Source: Burkholderiales bacterium
Lineage (GTDB): Bacteria; Pseudomonadota; Gammaproteobacteria; Burkholderiales; Burkholderiaceae_C
Direction of reading: 5' to 3'
DNA length: 64,000 nucleotides
NCBI GenBank assembly: GCA_017307865.1
Contig: JAFKGE010000015.1
Location: forward strand, 124,001-188,000
Of the stretch, positions 1-8,850 are shown piece after piece. A model generated the notes under the pieces. The model saw only the letters and a list, made by a program, of their open reading frames with translations. It was not told the DNA's origin and ran no database searches. Each line of letters begins with the position of its first letter. The first letter of the stretch is position 1. A program made the translations under genes and the position numbers.

Positions 1-962
1 CCTGCGAGGCCGGCCACTACGCCGCCCACCGCGCTCAGCTGCAGCGCCTGGCCTTCTACAGCCGCCAGCGCCTGCACGAGGTGGCCGCGCGCATGCAGTA
101 CGAGTTCGACCGCAGCCAGGGCTACCTGGTGCTGCTGCGCGGCGAGCCCGAGCAGCGCATCGTGCAGCCCGGCCTGGCGCTGCTGCGCGAGGCCGGCGTG
201 GTGTTTCACGAAATCGACGGCGAGCACGCGCGCCGCATCGAGCCCGCGCTCAAGCCCGACACGCCGCTGGCGGGCGCCATCCACCTGCCGCAGGACGAGG
301 TGGGCAACTGCCGCCAGTTCGCCGTCATCCTGCGCGACGCGGCGCAGACGCTGGGCGCGCAGTTCCGCTTCGACACCGCCGTGCCGGCGCCCAGCGCCGC
401 CGCCCCGACCACGCTGCAGTGGGACGGCGGCAGCGCGCGCTTCGACGCCGTGGTGCTGTGCGCGGGCGTGCGCTCGGCCGCCTGGCTGGCGCCGCTGGGC
501 CTGCGCGTGCCGCTGCGGCCGGTGTACGGCTACTCGGTCAGCGCGCACATGCCCGACCCGGACCGGGGCCCGCGCAGCGGCGTGATGGACGAGCGCTACA
601 AGGTGGCCATCTCGCGCCTGGGCCAGCGCGTGCGCGTGGCCGGCTCGGCCGAGATCGGCGGCCGGCCCGACGCCGTCAGCGGGCGCGCCGTGCAGACGCT
701 CTACAAGGTGCTGGACGACTGGTTTCCCGGCGCCGCGCGCCGCACCGGCGCCGTGCAGGTGTGGAAGGGCGCGCGCCCCATGCTGCCCGACGGCCCGCCG
801 CTGATCGGCGCCAGCGGCGTGCCGGGCCTGTGGCTCAACCTGGGACACGGCTCCAGCGGCTGGGCGCTGTCCTGCGGCTCGGCCCGCGTGCTGGCCGACC
901 AGATCGCCGGCCGCGAGCCCGCCATCGACGCCCGCGGCTTCGACGTGGCGCGCTACCGCTGA
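1..962 (+). CDS. D-amino acid dehydrogenase-like FAD oxidoreductase (3' part)
   Basis: The reading frame is open from the window edge (codons begin at base 3), so the 5' end and the N-terminal FAD-binding Rossmann motif lie outside the window. The visible 319 residues match the DadA/glycine oxidase fold. The C-terminal stretch WKGARPMLPDGPPLIG followed by LNLGHGSSGWALSCGS is the typical DadA ending that closes the flavin site. The family oxidises D-amino acids to 2-oxo acids and passes electrons to the respiratory chain at the inner membrane. The next gene starts 57 bases downstream on the same strand. Sarcosine or other amine oxidases of the same fold cannot be excluded. Confidence 0.8.
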   Translation, partial: CEAGHYAAHRAQLQRLAFYSRQRLHEVAARMQYEFDRSQGYLVLLRGEPEQRIVQPGLALLREAGVVFHEIDGEHARRIEPALKPDTPLAGAIHLPQDEVGNCRQFAVILRDAAQTLGAQFRFDTAVPAPSAAAPTTLQWDGGSARFDAVVLCAGVRSAAWLAPLGLRVPLRPVYGYSVSAHMPDPDRGPRSGVMDERYKVAISRLGQRVRVAGSAEIGGRPDAVSGRAVQTLYKVLDDWFPGAARRTGAVQVWKGARPMLPDGPPLIGASGVPGLWLNLGHGSSGWALSCGSARVLADQIAGREPAIDARGFDVARYR

Positions 963-1018
963 CGGCGTGCCCGCCGTGGCTGACGGCGCGCCCGCCGCGC
1001 GGGCACAATGGCTGCGCC

Positions 1019-2632
1019 ATGCCCACCCTGGTTCGCAGCACGCACCCGCTGGCGCTGCACGACAGCGCCGCCACCCGCCGCATCGAGCACGCCGCGGCCA
1101 GCGCCCTGCCCCCGCACACCCTGATGCAGCGCGCCGGCCTGGCCACCGCGCGCCTGGCGCTGGCGCTGGCGCCGCACGCGCGCCGCGTCTGGATCGCCGC
1201 CGGCCCCGGCAACAACGGCGGCGACGGGCTGGAAGCGGCTGTGCACCTGTACGCCTGGGGCCTGAACCCCGTCGTCACCTGGCTGGGCAGGTCCGACACG
1301 GCGCCACCCGATGCGCGCGCCTCGTGGCAGCGCGCCGTGCAGGCCGGCGTGACCTTGGCCGAGCAGCCGCCGGCCGACCTGGGCCCGCAGGACCTGGCCA
1401 TCGACGCGCTGCTGGGCATCGGCGCCACGCGCGCGCCCGGCGGCCGCATGGCCGACTGGCTGCGGCGCCTGCACGCCGGCCCCGCGCCCGTGCTGGCGGT
1501 CGATGTGCCCACCGGGCTGAATACCGACACAGGCTGGATGCGGACGCCGGAAACTACTGAAATAATAGCTGCCCGCGCTGATTCAGCAAGCGCTGCAGGC
1601 CAATTTGGCTTGAAGCCGTTGCCACCGCCACACCACACCCTGAGCCTGCTCACGCTCAAGCCCGGCCTGTTCACCGCCCACGGCCGCGACGCGAGCGGCG
1701 CGATCTGGTTCGACGACCTGGGCCTGCCCGCCACCCTGCGCGACGCCGAGGCGCCCAGCGCCTGGCTGAACGCCGCGCCCACCGCCGCGCCGCGCCCGCA
1801 CGCCAGCCACAAGGGCAGCTTCGGCGACGTCGCCATCGTCGGCGGCGAGGGCCTGGCCGCGCGCGGCCTGGGCATGACCGGCGCCGCCCTGCTGGCCGCC
1901 AGCGCCGCGCTGCACGGGGGCGCCGGCCGCGTGCTGCTCAGCCTGCTGGACGATGGCCAAATGACCCACATCGCCAGCCAGCCCGAGCTGATGCTGCGCC
2001 GCTTCGAGCGGTTGGAACTGCCAGCGCTCACGGTGGTGTGCGGCTGCGGCGGCGGCGACGCGGTCTCCGCCGTGCTGCCCGCCGTGCTGCACGCCGCGCC
2101 GCGTGCGGTGCTGGACGCCGACGCGCTCAACGTCATCGCCGCCGACGCCGCGCTGCAAGCCGCCCTGCGCCAACGCGCCCCCGCCGGCCAGGCCACCGTG
2201 CTGACGCCCCACCCGCTCGAAGCCGCGCGCCTGCTGGGCAGCACCTCTGCCCAGGTGCAACAAGGCCGCCTGCAGGCCGCCACGCAACTGGCCGAGCGCT
2301 TTGCCTGCACCGTGGTGCTCAAGGGCTCGGGCAGCGTCATCGCCACGCCAGGGCAGCCGCCGGTCATCAACCCCACCGGCAACGCCCGCCTGGCCACCGC
2401 CGGCACCGGCGACGTGCTGGCCGGGCTGATCGGCGCGCACCTGGCCGCCGGGCAAAGCGCGCCCCAGGCGGCGGCCGATGCGGTCTATCGGCATGGCTGG
2501 GTCGCCGATCATTGGGCGGCCGAGCAGCCCTTCACGGCGGGGGCGCTGGCGCGGCATGTGGGTGCATTCGACACATCGCCGCGCGCCGACATACGCCTGC
2601 GCGATCAATCCCTCCTGGCACCCGGCGGATAG
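1019..2632 (+). CDS. nnr: Bifunctional NAD(P)H-hydrate epimerase / ADP-dependent dehydratase
   Basis: This 537-residue enzyme repairs hydrated NADH and NADPH. The N-terminal YjeF_N (epimerase) domain shows GPGNNGGDG near residue 62 and AVDVPTGLNTDTG near 160. The C-terminal ribokinase-like dehydratase domain runs from about 240 to the end, with DADALN and the anion-hole/catalytic motif GTGDVLAG. The start at 1019 is chosen because homology begins there; the frame is open further upstream but overlaps the previous gene. A copy of the dispersed repeat (1553-1612) is read in frame as about 20 extra residues, including IIAARADSASAAG. It falls between the TGLNTDTG loop and the HTLSLLTLKPGL strand of the epimerase domain, so it enlarges a loop without breaking the gene. 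Confidence 0.92.
   Translation: MPTLVRSTHPLALHDSAATRRIEHAAASALPPHTLMQRAGLATARLALALAPHARRVWIAAGPGNNGGDGLEAAVHLYAWGLNPVVTWLGRSDTAPPDARASWQRAVQAGVTLAEQPPADLGPQDLAIDALLGIGATRAPGGRMADWLRRLHAGPAPVLAVDVPTGLNTDTGWMRTPETTEIIAARADSASAAGQFGLKPLPPPHHTLSLLTLKPGLFTAHGRDASGAIWFDDLGLPATLRDAEAPSAWLNAAPTAAPRPHASHKGSFGDVAIVGGEGLAARGLGMTGAALLAASAALHGGAGRVLLSLLDDGQMTHIASQPELMLRRFERLELPALTVVCGCGGGDAVSAVLPAVLHAAPRAVLDADALNVIAADAALQAALRQRAPAGQATVLTPHPLEAARLLGSTSAQVQQGRLQAATQLAERFACTVVLKGSGSVIATPGQPPVINPTGNARLATAGTGDVLAGLIGAHLAAGQSAPQAAADAVYRHGWVADHWAAEQPFTAGALARHVGAFDTSPRADIRLRDQSLLAPGG
1553..1612 (+). repeat. Dispersed Comamonadaceae-type repeat, copy 1 (in nnr)
   Basis: This copy contains the core ATAGCTGCCCGCGCT and, after a short spacer, AAGCGCTGCAGGC, the same two halves seen in the other copies. 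It is translated in frame inside nnr as a loop insertion. Confidence 0.75.
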
Positions 2633-2689
2633 ACCCCAGCCAGCCGCGCACGGCCGCATCAGATGCGCCGGAGCCTTGGCGTGCGGGCC

Positions 2690-3637
2690 TCAGCGCCCGC
2701 CTGTCGCCAGCGCTCGCCCACGTCGAGGCCGACGCAGGCTCGGCCCATCCTGCTGCTGCGCGAACTCGTGGACCACGTCCAGAAACGCGGCCAGCACCGG
2801 CGACGCATCGCCCCGGCGATACAGGCAGGCCAGTTCGAGGTCGCGCAGCGCATCGCTGTCGAGCGGGCGATAGACCACGCCGGGCAGGCGCAGGCTGGTG
2901 CTCGCCGCGGCGGCCAGGCACAGGCCGAAACCACCGGCCACCAGCGCCATGGCCGTCAGCACGCCCTCGACCTCCTGCTCGACGTGCAGGGGCACGCCCT
3001 CGTGCGCAAAGGCGGCCGCCACGCGCTGCGCCATGCCGGGCAGCGGCTGGCTGAGGTAGAGGATGATCGGCTCCCCGGCCAGGTCGGCCAGGGTCAGGCG
3101 CTTGCGCTTGGCCAAGTTGTGGCGCCTGGGCAACGCGACGACCACGCTCTCGCGCAGCACGGTTTCAATCACCAGGTCGCTGGCCGGCGGCACCAGGCGG
3201 TTGAAGCCGACGGCGATGCGCCGCTCGCGCAGCGCGTCGATCTGCTCGTCCTTGGTCTGGCTGTGCAGCACGATGCGCACGCCGGGCCGCAGCGCGTGAA
3301 AGCGCGCCAGCAGGCGCGGGATCACCTCGAGCACGCCCGAGCCGAACACGCCGACGTCGAGCCGCCCGCTGCGCCCCTGGCCGGCCAGTTGCGTGCGTTC
3401 GCGCGCGCGTTGCGCCAGCGCCAGCAGGTTGGGCGCCTCCTCCAGCAGCGCTGCGCCGGCCTCGGTCAGCTCCGCGCCCCGGGGCATGCGCAGGAACAGC
3501 GCGGTGCCCAACTCGTCCTCCAGCGCGCGGATCTGCCGCGTCAGCGGCGGCTGGGCCATGTGCAGCCGCTCGGCGGCGCGCGTGAAGTTGCGCTCCTCGG
3601 CCACCGCCAGAAACTGGCGCATCTGCTTGAGCTCCAT
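2690..3637 (-). CDS. LysR-type regulator, CatR/BenM/CbnR-like
   Basis: This 315-residue protein starts MELKQMRQFLAVAEERNFTR, the N-terminal winged helix-turn-helix typical of the CatM/BenM/CbnR branch of LysR regulators. The inducer-binding domain fills the rest. The start at 3637 matches the family; the frame continues upstream into the intergenic region without homology. It is divergent from the MFS carrier gene at 3790. The intergenic region holds an ATAC-N7-GTAT site of the kind this branch binds, so the likely target is the carrier gene and perhaps the oxidoreductase beyond it. The inducer is unknown; aromatic-acid metabolites such as muconate are usual for this branch. Confidence 0.9.
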   Translation of the reverse strand: MELKQMRQFLAVAEERNFTRAAERLHMAQPPLTRQIRALEDELGTALFLRMPRGAELTEAGAALLEEAPNLLALAQRARERTQLAGQGRSGRLDVGVFGSGVLEVIPRLLARFHALRPGVRIVLHSQTKDEQIDALRERRIAVGFNRLVPPASDLVIETVLRESVVVALPRRHNLAKRKRLTLADLAGEPIILYLSQPLPGMAQRVAAAFAHEGVPLHVEQEVEGVLTAMALVAGGFGLCLAAAASTSLRLPGVVYRPLDSDALRDLELACLYRRGDASPVLAAFLDVVHEFAQQQDGPSLRRPRRGRALATGGR

Positions 3638-3670
3638 CGGCCGGCTCTCCTGGTTGGCTTCTTGCTCGCC

Positions 3671-3716
3671 ATACTCATTCGGTATCGAGCACGCATCGAT
3701 CGGTATTAGACAGTAT
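3671..3716. promoter_or_regulatory. Putative LysR operator (two ATAC-N7-GTAT-type sites)
   Basis: ATAC-TCATTCG-GTAT at 3671-3685 is a perfect match to the ATAC-N7-GTAT recognition site of CatR/CbnR-type regulators. A second, imperfect site GGTA-N7-GTAT lies at 3702-3716, 31 bases centre to centre, or about three helical turns on the same DNA face. This is the usual arrangement of a recognition site and an activation site in a divergent LysR promoter. Confidence 0.6.
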
Positions 3717-3789
3717 CCGGGCGCCCCGCCTATCGTTGCGGCTGCCTGCACCGCTCGCCCTCCTCCCGCCCCTTTCCCCGGAGTTCTCC

Positions 3790-5067
3790 ATGTCATCCAT
3801 CGCGGCCACCTCGGCCACCACCGCCCGACCCACGCGCGCCCGCGTGGGGCTGGCCGTCATCCTTTTCGTCACCCTGTTGATCTCGTACTTCGATCGCGTC
3901 AACGTCTCGGTGCTGGTGGCCGATCCAACCTTCCTGGACAGCATGGGCATTGCCGGCCAGCCGGTGAAGATGGGCATGTTGATGTCGCTTTTCCTGTTTG
4001 CCTACGGCATCGGCAACATCGTGCTCACGCCCATCGGCAACTGGCTGGGGCCGCGCAAGGCCATGGCCCTGTCCATCCTGCTGTGGGCCGTGTCGGTGGC
4101 GCTGGGCGGCCTGGCCGGCAGTTTCGGCATGCTGCTGGCCACCCGCGTGCTGCTGGGCCTGGGCGAGGGCCTGCACTGGCCGATGCAAAGCACCTTCGTG
4201 AAAAACTGGTTTCCGCCCAGCGAGCGCGCGCGCGCCAACTCGGCCTGGCTGCTGGGCATCACGGTCGGGCCGATGATCGCCATCCCCCTGATCACCGCCG
4301 TGGTGGCGGGCGCGGGCTGGCGCGCCAGCTTTTTCGTGCTGGTGCTGCTGAGCCTGATTCCGCTGACCCTGGTGTGGTTCTTCACCAGCGACGAGCCGCG
4401 CGGCAGCCGCTTCGCCAACGCCGCCGAGGTCGAATACATCGAGGCCGGCCTGCGCGCCGAGCAGCAGGCCAGCACGCCGGGCCAGTCCTCGTTCGCCTTC
4501 CTGCGCGACATGCGCTACTGGCTGATCGTGGTGGCCTTCCTGTGCTCGGCGGGCATGTTCTGGGGCGTGCTGGCCTGGCTGCCGGCCTACCTGAAGACCG
4601 CGCGCGGCTTCTCGTGGGCGCAGATGGGTTCGCTCGCCACGCTGCCCTACGTGGCGGGCGTGGTCACCATCATCATCGCCGGCATCGTGGCCGACCGCAT
4701 GCAGCGCAACAAGGCCATCCTGCCGGTGATTGCGCTGTTCGGCGCCGCGGCTGGCATCTGGGCCAGCGTGCACGCCGCCGACAACACCACCAGCGCGTTG
4801 GCCATGACGGCCGCCATCGCTTCGCTGGGCATCGGCCTGGCAACCTACTGGACCATGATGCAGGCCATCGTCGCCAAGGCCTCCGTCGGCGTGGCCGCCG
4901 GCGTGATGAACGGCGTGGCCAGCCTGGGTTCGGCCGGCATCCCGGCCCTGGTGGGTTACCTGATCGCCAGCAACGGCGGCAGCTTCACGGCGGGCCTCAG
5001 CTTCCTGGTCGCCCTGGGCGTCGTCGGGGGCCTGTGCATGCTGGTGCTGTTCGTCACCCGGCGCTGA
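3790..5067 (+). CDS. MFS transporter, anion:cation symporter (ACS) type
   Basis: This 425-residue inner-membrane carrier has about twelve hydrophobic helices. Helix 1 is followed by SYFDRVNVSV, the DR-(V/I)N signature of the phthalate/glucarate/hexuronate (ACS) family of proton-coupled organic anion importers. LATRVLLGLGEGLHWP is the family's helix 4 motif. The start at 3790 is preceded by a GGAG ribosome-binding site; an upstream in-frame ATG at 3736 has none. It is divergent from the CatR-like regulator, which probably controls it. The substrate is probably a carboxylate but cannot be read from the sequence. Confidence 0.88.
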   Translation: MSSIAATSATTARPTRARVGLAVILFVTLLISYFDRVNVSVLVADPTFLDSMGIAGQPVKMGMLMSLFLFAYGIGNIVLTPIGNWLGPRKAMALSILLWAVSVALGGLAGSFGMLLATRVLLGLGEGLHWPMQSTFVKNWFPPSERARANSAWLLGITVGPMIAIPLITAVVAGAGWRASFFVLVLLSLIPLTLVWFFTSDEPRGSRFANAAEVEYIEAGLRAEQQASTPGQSSFAFLRDMRYWLIVVAFLCSAGMFWGVLAWLPAYLKTARGFSWAQMGSLATLPYVAGVVTIIIAGIVADRMQRNKAILPVIALFGAAAGIWASVHAADNTTSALAMTAAIASLGIGLATYWTMMQAIVAKASVGVAAGVMNGVASLGSAGIPALVGYLIASNGGSFTAGLSFLVALGVVGGLCMLVLFVTRR

Positions 5068-5154
5068 GAACTTTCGCGCCTGGAGACGGCGCGCTGGCAC
5101 CGTCAGCGCCGTGCGGTTATCGTGCGAGGTTTGAACACGTCCGGATAGCCCGGC

Positions 5155-7530
5155 GTGCATAACACCCCTTCGCCCGAATCACCCATGACGGAAGACCCCA
5201 ACACCATCCGCATCGACCGCAGCAACCACCCCGCCGGCGGCTGGGGCGCGGTCAAGAGCACCTTCAAGGTGTTTCGCCTGCAGGAGATCGCCGGCAAGGT
5301 CGGCACCGGCCTGCTGCGCACCAACCAGCCCGGCGCCTTCGACTGCCCGGGCTGCGCCTTTCCGGACAAGCCGGGCAAGGCCGTGGTCGACACCTGCGAG
5401 CAGGGCCAGAAGGCCGTGGCCTGGGAGATGACGCGCAAGGCACCGGGGCCGGATTTTTTTGCCGGCCATTCGCTGGAACAGCTGCGCGCGCTCAGCGACT
5501 ACGAGCTGGAATCGCAGGGGCGGCTGACGGTGCCCTTGCTGTACACGACCGAGAGCGGGCACTACACGCCCATCGGCTGGGACCAGGTGTTCGAGATCAC
5601 GGGCCGCGAGCTGGGCGCGCTGGGACCCGATCAGGCCGCCTTCTACGCCTCAGGACGCAGCAGCAACGAGGCGGCGTTCTTGTGGCAGCTGGTGGCGCGC
5701 GCCTGGGGCTGCTCCAACCTGCCGGACTCGTCCAACTTCTGCCACGAGCCCTCGGGCTACGCGCTCAAGGCCGCCATCGGCGTGGGCAAGGGCACCTGCC
5801 AGCTGGATGACTTCGAGCGCGCCGACCTGATCCTGGTGATCGGCCAGAACCCGGCCACCAACCACCCGCGCATGATGGCGGCGCTGCACGACGCGGCGCG
5901 GCGCGGCGCCAAGGTGGTGGCCATCAACCCGCTGCGCGAGCGCGGCTTCACCAATTTTTCCGACCCCAAGGCGGTGGGCGAGATGCTGACGGGCCGCGGC
6001 ATGGCGGTGGCGCACCGCATCATCCAGGTGCGCATCGGCGGCGACTTGGCGCTGTTCAAGGGCGTGATGAAGCGCCTGCTGGAGCTGGACGAGCAGGCCC
6101 GCGCCAGCGGCGCGCCGCGCCCGATCGACGAGGCCTTCATCGCCCAGCACACCACCGGCTTCGAGGCCGTGGCGGCCGACCTGGCGGCCGAGTCGTGGGA
6201 CCTGCTGGTGGCCGAGTCGGGCGTGCGGCGCGAGCAGATCGACGAGCTGGCGCAGCTGTACGCCGAGGCGCCGGCCACCATGGCCACCTGGTGCATGGGC
6301 CTGACGCACCACGAGCACAGCGTGGCCACCATCCAGACCCTGGCCAACCTGCTGCTGCTGCGCGGCAACATCGGCCGCCCCGGTGCCGGCGCCATGCCGG
6401 TGCGCGGCCACAGCAACGTGCAGGGCGACCGCACCATGGGCGCCACCTCGACCATGCCGGCGCGCTGGCTCGACAACCTGACGGGCGAGTTTCCGCAGGC
6501 CGCCATCACCCGCCAGGCGGGCCTGGACGCCGCCGGCGTGACCGAGCGCCTGCTGCGCGGCGACCTGGGCGCGCTGCTGAGCCTGGGCGGCAACTTCGCC
6601 GTCGCCGGGCCCGACTCCACTCGCGTGCTGGCGGCGCTGTCGGGCTGCCGCTTCACGCTGCACATCGCCACCAAGCTCAACCGCACGCACTGCCATCCGG
6701 GGCAGGTCGGCCTGCTGCTGCCCACGCTGGGGCGCACCGACCTGGACCTGCAGCAGGGCCGCCCGCAGGTGGTGAGCGTGGAAGACTCGACCAGCACGGT
6801 GCGCAGCTCGCGCGGCATCCAGGCCCCGCTGGCCGCCACCATGATGAGCGAGCCGGCCATCGTCTGCGGCCTGGGTCAGGCGCTGGTGCCGGCCGGCGGC
6901 ATCGACTGGGCCGCCATGGCCGCCGACTACGGCCAGATCCGCGAGCACATCGAGCGCGTGCAGCGTGGCATCAACGACGACTTCGCCGACTTCAACCGCA
7001 AGCTGGCCGAGCGCGGCCGCCTGACGCTGACCAACAGCGCGCGCGAGCGCCAGTGGAAGACCGCCAGCGGCAAGGCCGAGTTCAACGTGCACCCGGTGCC
7101 GACGGCGGGCGCGGTGGCACGCGCGCGCCAGCGCCACGGCGAGGCCGTGCTGGCACTGATGACGGTGCGCTCGCACGATCAGTTCAACACCACCGTCTAC
7201 GGCCCCGACGACCGCTACCGCGGCGTGTTCGGCGGCCGGCGCGTGGTGTTCCTAAGCGCGGCCGACCTGCAGGCGCGTGGCCTGCGCGACGGCCAGCTGG
7301 TGGACTTGCACGGCTGCGGCGACGAGGACGAGCACGAGCGCGTGGTGCGCGGCTTCAAGGCCGTGCGCTACGACATCCCCGCCGGCTGCGCGGCGGCGTA
7401 CTTTCCCGAGGCCACGCCGCTGCTGGCGGCCAGCAACCTGTCGCTGCACACGCGCACGCCGGCGTACAAGGACATTCCGGTGCTGGTGCGCGCGGCGCGA
7501 CAAGAGCAAGACACCGCCGGGGCCTCGTGA
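5155..7530 (+). CDS. FdhF/YdeP-like molybdopterin oxidoreductase
   Basis: This 791-residue protein belongs to the formate dehydrogenase alpha-like family that includes Escherichia coli YdeP. The N-terminus carries CPGCAFPD, which replaces the usual four-cysteine iron-sulfur motif of true formate dehydrogenases. A molybdopterin-binding core follows, with NFCHEPSGYALK and LVIGQNPATNHPRM, then a C-terminal molydopterin dinucleotide-binding domain starting near SHDQFNTTVYG. No twin-arginine signal is visible, so it is probably cytoplasmic. An alternative start, ATG 5185, removes ten residues. It lies about 90 bases after the MFS gene on the same strand, so the two may share a promoter. The substrate is unknown; YdeP relatives have been linked to acid resistance. 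Confidence 0.85.
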   Translation: MHNTPSPESPMTEDPNTIRIDRSNHPAGGWGAVKSTFKVFRLQEIAGKVGTGLLRTNQPGAFDCPGCAFPDKPGKAVVDTCEQGQKAVAWEMTRKAPGPDFFAGHSLEQLRALSDYELESQGRLTVPLLYTTESGHYTPIGWDQVFEITGRELGALGPDQAAFYASGRSSNEAAFLWQLVARAWGCSNLPDSSNFCHEPSGYALKAAIGVGKGTCQLDDFERADLILVIGQNPATNHPRMMAALHDAARRGAKVVAINPLRERGFTNFSDPKAVGEMLTGRGMAVAHRIIQVRIGGDLALFKGVMKRLLELDEQARASGAPRPIDEAFIAQHTTGFEAVAADLAAESWDLLVAESGVRREQIDELAQLYAEAPATMATWCMGLTHHEHSVATIQTLANLLLLRGNIGRPGAGAMPVRGHSNVQGDRTMGATSTMPARWLDNLTGEFPQAAITRQAGLDAAGVTERLLRGDLGALLSLGGNFAVAGPDSTRVLAALSGCRFTLHIATKLNRTHCHPGQVGLLLPTLGRTDLDLQQGRPQVVSVEDSTSTVRSSRGIQAPLAATMMSEPAIVCGLGQALVPAGGIDWAAMAADYGQIREHIERVQRGINDDFADFNRKLAERGRLTLTNSARERQWKTASGKAEFNVHPVPTAGAVARARQRHGEAVLALMTVRSHDQFNTTVYGPDDRYRGVFGGRRVVFLSAADLQARGLRDGQLVDLHGCGDEDEHERVVRGFKAVRYDIPAGCAAAYFPEATPLLAASNLSLHTRTPAYKDIPVLVRAARQEQDTAGAS

Positions 7531-7574
7531 TCAACCCCTGCCCCGGCCCTCGGATCCCGTACATTTTTCAAGCC

Positions 7575-7958
7575 ATGACCCCGTCCCGCTCCAGCCCCTT
7601 TCAACTCGCCCAGACCCTCAGCAGCCTGGCCTGGCACTCGCCCCTGGTCATCGCCAGCCGCACGCTGCAGCTCACCCAACCGGGCGCCCTGCTGTCGGCC
7701 AACGGCCAGGTCGAGTTTTTTCGCATGTTTGCCGAAAAGCAGGCGGCGGCAACCGAGTCGTACTTCGCCATGCTGGCGAGCGCGGTCACGTTGTCGCAGC
7801 AACTGTTCTTCGGCGCCTGGTCATCCTGGGCCCGCGGCCAGGCGCCGCAGTGGTCCACCCATGCCATGGCGAGCACGGCCAACAACGCCCTGAGGCCCTT
7901 TCAGCGGCGCGCCCGCGCCAATGCGCGCCGGCTGAGCCGATCGCGCAAGCCGGGTTGA
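7575..7958 (+). CDS. Phasin-like / PHA granule-associated small protein
   Basis: This 127-residue protein has an amphipathic middle (FFRMFAEKQAAATESYFAMLASAVTLSQQLFFGAW) and a basic tail (RRARANARRLSRSRKPG). It resembles the short polyhydroxyalkanoate granule-associated proteins of Comamonadaceae. In such proteins the amphipathic part coats the granule and a basic tail may bind DNA. There is no signal peptide. The frame is open far upstream, but that part overlaps the oxidoreductase gene in another frame. The match is by overall character, not by a diagnostic motif, so the function is tentative. Confidence 0.5.
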   Translation: MTPSRSSPFQLAQTLSSLAWHSPLVIASRTLQLTQPGALLSANGQVEFFRMFAEKQAAATESYFAMLASAVTLSQQLFFGAWSSWARGQAPQWSTHAMASTANNALRPFQRRARANARRLSRSRKPG

Positions 7959-8000
7959 CGGCGCACCGACCCGCACATCGGCCGCTACGGCAGACCATTG

Positions 8001-8060
8001 ATTAAAATCACCTGTAGCGCCCGTCCATCAAGCGCGGGCAGCTATGTTTTATATAGTTAA
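8001..8060 (-). repeat. Dispersed Comamonadaceae-type repeat, copy 2 (intergenic)
   Basis: Read on the minus strand it gives CATAGCTGCCCGCGCTTGAT, a short loop, then GGGCGCTACAGG. This is the same architecture as the other copies, here between the phasin-like gene and the membrane-protein gene. It accounts for most of this gap. Confidence 0.75.
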
Positions 8061-8175
8061 CGGTTAGCGCGGGAGCATGAGATTCGGATGACGTTTTGCG
8101 CATTCTGAAGCGCTGCCCGACTCGGTCAAACGGCGTACCATGGCCTTCGCCCGGCCATTGCCTGCGAGGTGCACC

Positions 8176-8757
8176 ATGACCACCGCCCTTGCCACCGCAG
8201 CCCCCCCCGTCTCGCTGATCCGCCTGCACTACCTGTGGTATGTGGCCGCGGCGCTGGCCGTCATGGTGGCGGCCATCGTCATCGGCAACCTGTGGTTCCT
8301 CAACTGGGTGCACGTGATGAGCGGCGTGCTGTGGACCGGCATCGACCTGTTCATGGGCTTCGTCATCGGGCCGATCCTGCGGCGCGTGGACGTGCCGGTG
8401 CGCAAGGCCATCCTGACGCGGCTGACGCCGGTGACGCTGTTTCTGCTGCCCACGCTGTCCATCATCACCGGCACCGCCGGCTGGTTCCTGGCCGTGCAGA
8501 TGGGCCTGACACAACTGCCCTGGCCGCAGTTCGGCTGGATCGCGGCGGCGCTGGTGCTGGTGACGCTGATGACCCTCCAGGGCATCGGCTACCTGCTGCC
8601 CACCAGCCTGCGCATCTGCCTGGAGCTGCAAAAGGAGCGTCCCGACGGCGCCTGGATCGGCCGCACCATGAGCCGCTTCTACTACGTGGTGGCCAGCCAG
8701 GGCGCGATGCAGGTGGCCATCATCGTGGTGATGGCGCGGCTCGTCACAGGCGTATGA
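8176..8757 (+). CDS. Integral membrane protein of unknown function
   Basis: This 193-residue protein has about five hydrophobic helices (roughly residues 15-40, 44-62, 78-98, 106-130 and 168-190). NWVHVMSGVLWTGIDLFMGFVIGP has the His-plus-WxG pattern seen in DUF2269/CopD-like membrane proteins, in which such histidines can sit near haem or copper. The start at 8176 follows a GAGG ribosome-binding site; a further in-frame ATG at 8140 has none. I do not recognise a specific family, and the resemblance to DUF2269/CopD proteins is weak. Confidence 0.75.
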   Translation: MTTALATAAPPVSLIRLHYLWYVAAALAVMVAAIVIGNLWFLNWVHVMSGVLWTGIDLFMGFVIGPILRRVDVPVRKAILTRLTPVTLFLLPTLSIITGTAGWFLAVQMGLTQLPWPQFGWIAAALVLVTLMTLQGIGYLLPTSLRICLELQKERPDGAWIGRTMSRFYYVVASQGAMQVAIIVVMARLVTGV

Positions 8758-8850
8758 GCGCGCCTCGGCGCCCGCGGGCCGACTGCTAAGCTGCCGGCTG
8801 CGCAGCCGGCACAGGGCCGGACCAGCGCCCCGACTTTCAGGATCTCGCTC

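Noticed and set aside
835-2406. Long minus-strand open frame opposite nnr
   Set aside because: Its protein is Ala/Arg/Ser/Pro-rich shadow text, typical of antisense frames in GC-rich genes, and nnr is clearly recognised on the plus strand.
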